Positions 61,401-64,000 of a stretch of DNA of 64,000 nucleotides are shown here, one piece after another. The position numbers were made by a program, and so were the translations under genes. Position 1 is the stretch's first letter. Every line of letters begins with the position of its first letter. The notes under the pieces are model-generated. The model was not told the DNA's origin. It saw nothing but the letters and a program-made list of their open reading frames with translations, and searched no databases. The stretch covers positions 320,001-384,000 of the forward strand of contig JABMCL010000509.1 in NCBI GenBank assembly GCA_018857735.1, read 5' to 3'. Source of the DNA: Alviniconcha marisindica (Eukaryota > Mollusca > Gastropoda > Provannidae).

Positions 61401-63656
61401 AGACCTGAGTCACCAATGGTACTCTCACCAGGTATGCAAGTAAACTGAAGGTACTCAAACTCCACCAGATGTACACCAAGAAAAGGATGCCCCCAGTGGC
61501 ATATATGCCCTGCATTTTAAACACAGGCAGGTGTGCGCAGGCATAAGACAAAACTAATTTTTATTTAAGACTGTTTTGATCTCAAAACTGGTTGAACATA
61601 TATATAAACACACAAATGCACCCATTAACATGTTAGCCTCATAGTGAATAGTGAAAGGACGAGTCCCAGATTGTTTTTGACTGAATTTGTGTGGAGCTGT
61701 GGTCCAGCTTTTTCCTCATGATTTGGTGATTTGTGTTTTGAACCAGCGTAGAAAAAAAATCTGAATGTGCGGTTCATCCTTAGATAATGCTGTGCAGCTG
61801 ACGTCACGTTACAACCCAGGCACTAACTCATTCAGCAGTGGTGGAATATGCAGGTCATGGATACAGAAGCTGGGGTCCCCTGTGGTGAGAAGCCAGAGCT
61901 GTGAAAGCAAAAGGTCCCACCTTGTGACTGTTGCTGGTTTTATGGTGAAGTCAACATTATGTCTCTGCAGTGATGTTACTTTTACTGGTTTTGGGGTGAA
62001 GTCAGCATTATGTCTCTACAGTGATTTGACCTTTGCTGGTTTTAGGATGAGGTCAAAATTACGTCTACACTCTGATTTCAAACCCTGTCTCATCTGTGAA
62101 TAAGACGGCAAAGTCTGCCGCTGCAACTGTGCACACGTCACTGCCGAAGGTGGGATGTTGTGATGTAGCTGTGTCGTGTTGGTTGAGGGCTCTGTTCTGG
62201 CTGTGGGTTGCAGGAAGTATGAGGAGGCCTTGGAGTTCCACCGGCAGGCCGAGCTGCTGTGTCCCCAGAACCCCTCCACCTACTCCGCCATTGCCTACAT
62301 CCACGCCCTCACCGGCAACAACACCCTCGCTGTCGACTTCTTCCACAAGGTGACTTGTCCATCCAACTTCAGTAGAAGTTATGGCGTGAACAGAATTTTG
62401 AATGTGTGTTGACTCATGACTGAGCCCTGCAGGGGGGTATTGTGGAGGCAGAAATTAAAGAGGGGGGAAAAAGTGATTCAATCAAGACACACCAGTGTAA
62501 TTACATTGGCTGTATATTACATATGGCTCGAATACCGACTGTGGTACGAGATGAGTGTTACAGTTAAATAAAGTAGATCACTCTGCTCATAGTCACAGGT
62601 GTGTTAAGCAGGTTGTGCTCATAGTCACAGGTGTGTTAAGCAGGTTGCGCTCATAGTCACAGGTGTTTTAAGCAGGTTCCCATACTGAGTGCTTGCACAA
62701 TATAAATAGGCAGCAGAACATGCGTTATTGTTGGTGCTGTCAGTACAAAATGGTAATATTTTACCGTAAATACTGGTATGAGTTGAAAAGGCAGGGCGTA
62801 CCCATATGGGTTTTATTTCACTAAAAAAATCAAAAGATTCTGAAGTATCTGAGCTGAGTTCATTTGTTTTGTCTTCTGAGACATGTCTTCAATCTTGTGC
62901 TTGTGAAAAGTCCTGATGTTGATGAACATTGCAGTAAACGGCAATATCAGTGAGAGAGTAAATGTGTACTTGACACTTGTAAAGTTGTAATGGTTGCCGT
63001 TGTATACGTTGGTAGTGTGAGAGTGACTGAACTGAAACACTCTGCAGGATATTGTCCTTCATGCGTAATTCAGTTACTGCTTCAATTAAGAATCAGTTTC
63101 CTTCCACTTAGGACAGCCCAGTGAAAATACATAAACATCCATTCTACACCAACTGACATTGACATGATTGTGCAATGTGACCAGTAAACTACTCAAAATA
63201 TCAATGGACGATATACTGGTGCAAAATACCGGTATGTCTATAAAATACAAATTTTCGTACCAGTGCCCAGTGTTTGTTATTGTGCATCATAAAAGTGAAA
63301 TAGACGTACATGTGGTTTGATGGCTCATGTCGTAATCTTGTTGAAACGTAAATATTGAGATGTGTTAATTATTGACTGTTTGGGCTTGGTTGTATTTGCT
63401 GTTGTTTGTGGTGTGTATAACTGACTAAACTGTGGGCCAGCTTTTAACATGTATATATTGGTGACTTGTGTTTCGACCCTGTATGGAGTAACTGTGAGCG
63501 TTTCATCCACAAGTGACCCTGTGTTTATGTGCATATTGGAAATCACTTGCAATGTGGTGGTGTTGCAGGCACTGGGCCTTCGTCGTGATGATGCCTTTTC
63601 CACCACCATGCTGGGCAATGTCATAGAGGCACTGATGAATGAGGTGCCTCCCATAG
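40315..63656 (+). CDS. CDC16: Anaphase-promoting complex subunit CDC16/APC6, 16 coding exons, 3' end beyond window
   Basis: CDC16 (APC6) is a tetratricopeptide-repeat scaffold of the anaphase-promoting complex, the nuclear/cytosolic ubiquitin ligase that drives mitotic exit. Exons: 40315-40413, 42901-42955, 43585-43682, 44707-44745, 45114-45248, 45941-46100, 46986-47080, 50066-50199, 51355-51434, 52217-52266, 52731-52801, 53628-53753, 54143-54295, 54767-54892, 62214-62349, 63569-63656. Joined they make 1645 nt, 548 codons plus one base, in one frame with GT-AG borders throughout. Recognised blocks include DSALFWADKLVSL, DVYCFEAFDLLVSHHM, ERLYYNCDF, AYGHSFAADNEHDQAMAAYF, LYIGLEYGLTSNAKLAERFF, LLNNLGHVSRKLK and ALGLRRDDAFSTTMLGN. 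All are close to human CDC16 as I recall it. An N-terminal extension of about 17 residues precedes the usual NLxRLR start. About 70-90 C-terminal residues are missing to the right. Confidence 0.97.
40590..40937 (+). mobile_element. tRNA-derived SINE in CDC16 intron 1
   Basis: The head GTGAGCCGGTGAGGCCTAGC with AGTAAGGTG resembles an A box. TTTGGTTTCATTCCGCTTCG is a diverged B box in the same context as the copies at 25,577 and 28,966. The body continues to a CGTTAAACCAGTTTAATCAA tail at about 40,895-40,925. An (AT)n run lies at 40,949-40,973. Confidence 0.75.
41094..41714. mobile_element. Non-autonomous DNA transposon (MITE) in CDC16 intron 1
   Basis: The terminal inverted repeats are CAGGGCTCTCATTA at 41,099 and TAATGGGAGCCCTG ending at 41,709 (one mismatch). 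Both are flanked by the direct pentamer GTCAT (41,094-41,098 and 41,710-41,714), a likely target-site duplication. The 611-bp interior has GGTCCCAGGGACTCCC-type subrepeats and no transposase frame. CAGGG termini recall hAT-like elements, but those usually have 8-bp duplications. Confidence 0.75.
42079..42400. repeat. 53-bp tandem repeat, six copies, CDC16 intron 1
   Basis: The unit starts GTCTCCGACATAGACCACAT and contains AATGATAAAGTATTGCAGG. Copy lengths range from 48 to 60 bp. No exon sequence is included. Confidence 0.9.
42901..42955 (+). CDS. CDC16: CDC16 exon 2
   Basis: Acceptor TTGTTCCAG. Encodes HHYDSALFWADKLVSLSA plus one base; matches the first TPR of the family. Confidence 0.93.
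42956..43584 (+). other. CDC16 intron 2
   Basis: Contains a LINE-type tail with GGGCATTGATGAGCACATGA at about 43,168-43,190, similar to 25,515. Otherwise nothing notable. Confidence 0.6.
43585..43682 (+). CDS. CDC16: CDC16 exon 3
   Basis: Encodes VEDIYWYAQTLYHTGQYHRA and the following RxxLDK-type end. A second AG six bases downstream (NAGNNNNAG-like) could serve as an in-frame alternative acceptor. The upstream one fits the human spacing exactly. Confidence 0.92.
43683..44461 (+). other. CDC16 intron 3, proximal part
   Basis: GT-rich and ACATGT-rich near 43,700-43,880, with a poly-G tract at 43,883-43,904. No gene. Confidence 0.6.
44462..44735 (+). repeat. Tandem repeat of the CDC16 exon 4 acceptor, three copies
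   Basis: A unit of 84-94 bp runs from CTGGCTGGTTGGTGTGTTAA through a TTTTCTTCTGTCTCAG acceptor into the exon start CACTATGCAGCCTGCC. Exon-like starts are at 44,532, 44,623 and 44,707 (the real exon). Using either upstream copy runs into a stop within about 20 codons. Confidence 0.95.
44707..44745 (+). CDS. CDC16: CDC16 exon 4 (micro-exon of 13 codons)
   Basis: Encodes HYAACRYLAAKCH, bounded by TGTCTCAG and GTAAGT. Its acceptor and first ~26 bases are duplicated twice upstream, at 44,532 and 44,623, but only this copy has the donor half. Confidence 0.92.
45114..45248 (+). CDS. CDC16: CDC16 exon 5
   Basis: 45 codons. Starts YECKEWQEALNILDM, conserved, and then has a divergent linker before IKG. 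Donor GTGGGT. Confidence 0.9.
45345..45480. repeat. Degenerate GACCACCCTGATGA repeat, CDC16 intron 5
   Basis: Five or six copies of about 15-30 bp of AGACCACC(C/A)TGATGA. A related GAAAGACCA word recurs to 45,560. Confidence 0.8.
45941..46100 (+). CDS. CDC16: CDC16 exon 6
   Basis: Acceptor TGCAACAG, donor GTGTGT. Encodes SLLRGRIYEAMDNRGLAADC and DVYCFEAFDLLVSHHM, both highly conserved. Confidence 0.95.
46249..46432. repeat. 90-bp tandem duplication, CDC16 intron 6
   Basis: Two copies with GTTGGTGTGTT at the start and GCAGGAGGGTGGATGTTT at the end, about 80% identical. Confidence 0.8.
46986..47080 (+). CDS. CDC16: CDC16 exon 7
   Basis: Encodes EQELLSSLPLVSQCPEEEVE then LLKFLYENRLKK. Donor GTATAC. 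The last ~28 coding bases and the donor recur twice downstream (47,098 and 47,159). Confidence 0.95.
47050..47192 (+). repeat. Tandem repeat of the CDC16 exon 7 donor, three copies
   Basis: AGTTTCTCTATGAAAACAG, then a TTAAAAAAG or TGAAAAAG end and the donor GTATAC. Copies begin at 47,052 (real exon), 47,098 and 47,159; the donor GT dinucleotides are at 47,081, 47,126 and 47,188. Reading past the first donor meets a stop after 12 codons. Confidence 0.95.
47481..49657. repeat. 54-bp VNTR, about 40 copies, CDC16 intron 7
   Basis: The unit is GCACTGTATGTAACAAGAAT ACACGTGTCGTAGCCAACAC ATTTTCTGCTGGGA. Sequence variants are clustered: TACGCGTG and TGTATGCAAC mark 48,725-49,190, while ACACGTG dominates elsewhere. 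That indicates local homogenisation. Because the unit is 18 codons and stop-free in all three minus frames, an 818-codon open frame spans it; indels merely switch frame. No start, splice or conserved context supports coding. Confidence 0.97.
49657..49731. repeat. Perfect 29-bp inverted repeat (hairpin)
   Basis: Arms 49,661-49,689 and 49,699-49,727 are exact complements, with TACTAGTAC between. They extend to about 33 bp with one mismatch. The left arm begins GTTTCACCCAAGAATTGCTT. It lies immediately after the 54-bp array. Confidence 0.95.
50066..50199 (+). CDS. CDC16: CDC16 exon 8
   Basis: Encodes YDKPGTHTIPNSLTPLLENV then DVVVNLAERLYYNCDFQECF. Donor GTAGGT leaves two bases of a Gly codon. 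Confidence 0.95.
50450..51046 (+). mobile_element. LINE 3' end in CDC16 intron 8
   Basis: A plus-strand frame from 50,451 reads KRNLKSFGQRSFSFIAPSLW, NSLPATLRNVPT and FKSQLKTFLFAQAFL (one frame change), the C-terminus of a CR1/Jockey-like reverse transcriptase. The 3' region has a poly-G tract (50,693-50,712) and a tail AGCGCTTTATAAGAATTATT with (ATT)n at 51,008-51,046. Confidence 0.8.
51355..51434 (+). CDS. CDC16: CDC16 exon 9
   Basis: Encodes VLSKDPYNSRCLPLHIAVLV then ELRKPN. Acceptor in a GT-rich tract ending GCAG, donor GTAAGT. Confidence 0.95.
51497..51720 (+). mobile_element. tRNA-derived SINE in CDC16 intron 9
   Basis: GGGATGGCTCAGTGGTTAGA carries an A box (TGGCTCAGTGG), and GGTTTGAGTCC a B box, about 35 nt apart. 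The body has AAAAGATCCCGGTCAT and CAGGTTACAGC. It is the best-preserved copy of the family also seen at 2326-2540. The D and T arms are tRNA-like, but the body and lack of a closed acceptor stem exclude a tRNA gene. Confidence 0.85.
51721..52090. repeat. Degenerate repeat of TTTGC-AGCCA/CACAATCA words, CDC16 intron 9
   Basis: Repeated blocks of about 22-48 bp such as TTTGCCATCACAATCAGGTT and GCAGCCATTAATGAAGTTTG. Strongly diverged. Confidence 0.7.
52217..52266 (+). CDS. CDC16: CDC16 exon 10
   Basis: Encodes ALFYLGHKLVDFYPNKP. Acceptor TTTGTTTCAG, donor GTACGT. Confidence 0.95.
52535..52690. repeat. 74-bp tandem duplication, CDC16 intron 10
   Basis: Two copies, each with TAGCCCACCCTTTTGGGTAG and CCATTTGCTCAT, ending shortly before the exon 11 acceptor. 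Confidence 0.9.
52731..52801 (+). CDS. CDC16: CDC16 exon 11
   Basis: Encodes VSWFAVGCYYLLTKNFEPAR then RYL. Acceptor TGTACAG, donor GTGAGC. Confidence 0.95.
53628..53753 (+). CDS. CDC16: CDC16 exon 12
   Basis: Encodes KATTLEKTFGPAWLAYGHSF, then the EHDQAMAAYFTASQIMK block. Acceptor CATGCAG, donor GTAGGT. Confidence 0.96.
53931..54161 (+). repeat. 29-bp array repeating the CDC16 exon 13 acceptor
   Basis: The unit is a GTGTGTCTGTGTCCAG acceptor followed by the exon start CTGTCACCTGCCT. Four copies are in exact 29-bp register (exon-like starts 54,056, 54,085, 54,114 and the real 54,143). At least four diverged copies lie further upstream from about 53,955. The open frame across the array continues into exon 13 for three units. 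Confidence 0.95.
54143..54295 (+). CDS. CDC16: CDC16 exon 13
   Basis: Encodes CHLPVLYIGLEYGLTSNAKL then AERFFTLAQSIAPDDPFVLH and AFQNQ. Tandem repeats flank both its acceptor and its donor. The acceptor used is inferred from homology; an identical AG 87 nt upstream (exon start 54,056) would also keep the frame. Confidence 0.93.
54280..54660 (+). repeat. Degenerate array repeating the CDC16 exon 13 donor, about ten copies
   Basis: The real border AAGA|GTGAGTTGGTTCAACC is followed by repeats of GTGTGTGAAGAGTGAGTTGG plus TCAACC-type units with a period of about 30-45 bp. Many retain AGA|GTGAG. Reading past the real donor gives an immediate TGA. Confidence 0.9.
54660..54766. repeat. Two-copy repeat next to CDC16 exon 14 acceptor
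   Basis: CTGAGTGACAGCAGTGTGA occurs at about 54,689 and 54,740 with shared flanks. The first copy may be a decayed duplicate of the acceptor region. Confidence 0.7.
54767..54892 (+). CDS. CDC16: CDC16 exon 14
   Basis: Encodes WTEAERLFKEALNRVESV and KWEALLNNLGHVSRKL. Acceptor GTTTCAG, donor GTAGGT. Followed by a 7.3-kb intron. Confidence 0.95.
54945..55420 (-). mobile_element. piggyBac-family transposase fragment, minus strand
   Basis: A minus-strand frame at 55,160-54,945 reads DDWSTNPVLHTTFASKLMKR followed by DRFWCILAFFHL. This matches the piggyBac (DDE_Tnp_1_7) segment usually seen as YWSTxPLxHTPxFxxxMxRxRF. The catalytic part is absent. Upstream minus-strand sequence to about 55,400 is broken. 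Confidence 0.75.
55465..55650. repeat. 35-bp tandem repeat, five copies, CDC16 intron 14
   Basis: The unit is TAGCCCTCTACCACTTGTTG followed by CAGTGCAAGCACTGA, nearly identical between copies. Confidence 0.95.
55845..56060. repeat. Flanking direct repeat, left copy (right copy 60,708-60,850)
   Basis: GGTTAACTTT, then a GGCAAACTATAAACTT block, AGATCATTCTTGGTGCTGTT, and a final TGACCATATACCAGTTTTAG occur in the same order at both places, about 5 kb apart. A shortened third version is near 58,990-59,090. Confidence 0.8.
56770..58740 (-). pseudogene. Degenerate multi-frame ORF, probably transposon-derived, minus strand in CDC16 intron 14
   Basis: Consecutive minus-strand frames (58,411-58,091, 58,167-57,502, 57,521-57,186, 57,270-57,007, 57,010-56,786) look like one broken protein of about 550-600 residues. 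The central 221-codon part has a basic, Arg/Lys/Glu/Gln-rich coiled-coil-like stretch (HRRAKQLRDQHRQREKVVLL) and RLVSRLRQEKKSKAQMKI. An acidic Asp/Glu segment and FYVGGYRCAQPF follow. I do not recognise the family with certainty. The lack of introns, the frameshifts and the position between direct repeats favour a mobile element. Confidence 0.45.
59636..59756. repeat. 20-bp tandem repeat, six copies
   Basis: Unit TCCTGCTGGACATGGTGCCA, with two copies lacking one G. Confidence 0.95.
59816..60238. repeat. 54-57 bp tandem repeat, about eight copies
   Basis: The unit contains GGAGGGTAGGCTTTGTCC and TTTTTTGGTTGTTTTGTTAT plus TCTACT. Open frames across it are repeat products. Confidence 0.95.
60422..60661 (-). 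pseudogene. Acidic ORF fragment, possible piggyBac N-terminus
   Basis: 79 codons containing SDIEEEIAAVSSADEELISD then DEEDDLPW. Acidic N-termini of this kind are common in piggyBac-type transposases, and a piggyBac fragment on the same strand lies at 54,945-55,420. The link is inference. Confidence 0.3.
60708..60905. repeat. Flanking direct repeat, right copy
   Basis: Counterpart of 55,845-56,060. It continues with GTGTGCTGATAAAATGTGTT and a CGCCCAGATATAACAG SINE-type tail, both shared with 59,060-59,115. Confidence 0.8.
60906..61925 (+). other. Distal CDC16 intron 14, no gene recognised
   Basis: Unique-looking sequence. Short open frames without motifs. Confidence 0.5.
61926..62095. repeat. 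50-bp tandem repeat, three diverged copies
   Basis: The unit has TTGCTGGTTTTATGGTGAAG and a CATTATGTCTCTGCAGTGAT block. It ends about 120 bp before the exon 15 acceptor. Confidence 0.85.
62214..62349 (+). CDS. CDC16: CDC16 exon 15
   Basis: Encodes KYEEALEFHRQAELLCPQNP then STYSAIAYIHALTGNN and AVDFFHK. Acceptor GGTTGCAG, donor GTGACT. Confidence 0.95.
62577..62682. repeat. 32-bp tandem repeat, three copies, CDC16 intron 15
   Basis: Unit GCTCATAGTCACAGGTGTGT plus TAAGCAGGTTGT, nearly identical. Confidence 0.95.
63569..63656 (+). CDS. CDC16: CDC16 exon 16, last exon in window
   Basis: Encodes ALGLRRDDAFSTTMLGNVIE then ALMNEVPPI plus one base. Donor GTAAGG. The terminal 26 coding bases and the donor are repeated five more times just downstream with a 40-bp period. 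Confidence 0.93.
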
Positions 63657-63873
63657 GTAAGGCCTTCACAACTGATGAATGAGATACCATAAATAGGTAA
63701 GGCCTTCACCACTGATGAATGAGGTACCATAAATAGGTAAGGCCTTCACCACTGATGAATGAGGTACCATAAATAGGTAAGGCCTTCACCACTGATGAAT
63801 GAGGTACCATAAATAGGTAAGGCCTTCACCACTGATGAATGAGGTACCATAAATAGGTAAGGCCTTCACCACT
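63631..63873 (+). repeat. 40-bp array repeating the CDC16 exon 16 donor, six copies
   Basis: Copies start at 63,631 (real exon end), 63,671, 63,711, 63,751, 63,791 and 63,831, in exact 40-bp register. Each contains ACTGATGAATGAGGT, a CCATAAATAG exon-like end, and GTAAGGCCTTCACC. Copies 3-6 are identical by eye. Six near-consensus donors (ATAG|GTAAGG) result. Reading past the real donor meets TGA after about ten codons. Confidence 0.97.
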
Positions 63874-63885
63874 CAGGATATGACA

Positions 63886-63965
63886 ATAACTTTTTTTCCA
63901 CTTGCCCTGTAGGGCAAGTAGATGAATTTTCTACTTGCCCAAATGACAAAACTAGTTGCCCATGC
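63886..63965. mobile_element. Overlapping hairpins, probable DNA transposon terminus
   Basis: ACTTGCCC-TGTA-GGGCAAGT and GGGCAAGTAG-ATGAATTTT-CTACTTGCCC are adjacent perfect stems that share the middle arm. Such nested TTGCCC repeats look like the subterminal part of a DNA transposon. The rest lies outside the window. Confidence 0.45.
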
Positions 63966-64000
63966 CAGATTCTTAAAATCAACCATTTTGATTAAAATAG

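Overview
This is animal nuclear DNA. It has spliced genes with GT-AG introns, very long dinucleotide microsatellites, tRNA-derived SINEs and degenerate CR1-like LINEs. The repeat style and two ciliary/cell-cycle orthologues suggest a lophotrochozoan, probably a marine gastropod mollusc; that assignment is inference. No bacterial features are present. Only two host protein-coding genes can be supported, and they lie head to head around position 40,000.

Layout. Positions 1-31,000 hold no recognisable host gene. This is a repeat-rich intergenic region with minisatellites, (GT)n, (GA)n and G-tract microsatellites, several SINEs, and fragments of at least three LINE families. The best preserved LINE is a nearly full-length but frame-broken CR1-like element on the minus strand, about 16,084-21,580, with an SGNH-esterase ORF1, an endonuclease and a reverse transcriptase. 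Positions 31,030-39,700 carry a minus-strand AKAP14 (AKAP28) orthologue, a ciliary protein kinase A anchoring protein with two contiguous RII-binding motifs. Positions 39,700-40,314 form a compact divergent promoter with CCAAT boxes and one YY1-type motif facing each way. From 40,315 to the right edge runs the plus-strand gene for the anaphase-promoting complex TPR subunit CDC16 (APC6). Sixteen coding exons were joined by eye in consistent reading frame, giving 548 codons; the C-terminal exon(s) lie beyond the window. The 7.3-kb intron 14 is filled with transposon remnants, including a piggyBac fragment.

Most notable observation. Several exon-intron junctions have been tandemly multiplied together with their splice signals: the acceptors of CDC16 exons 4 and 13, the donors of CDC16 exons 7, 13 and 16, and the acceptor of AKAP14 exon C on the other strand. 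Each array begins inside coding sequence and extends into the intron, giving 3 to about 10 copies of a real or near-real splice site. In the CDC16 cases all but one of the extra sites I traced would cause an early stop if used. The exception is an 87-nt in-frame acceptor option at exon 13. Intron 7 also holds a 2.2-kb, roughly 40-copy, 54-bp VNTR that creates a spurious 818-codon open frame and ends beside a perfect 29-bp hairpin.

The two genes are not known to act in one pathway. Their pairing is best explained by a shared bidirectional promoter.
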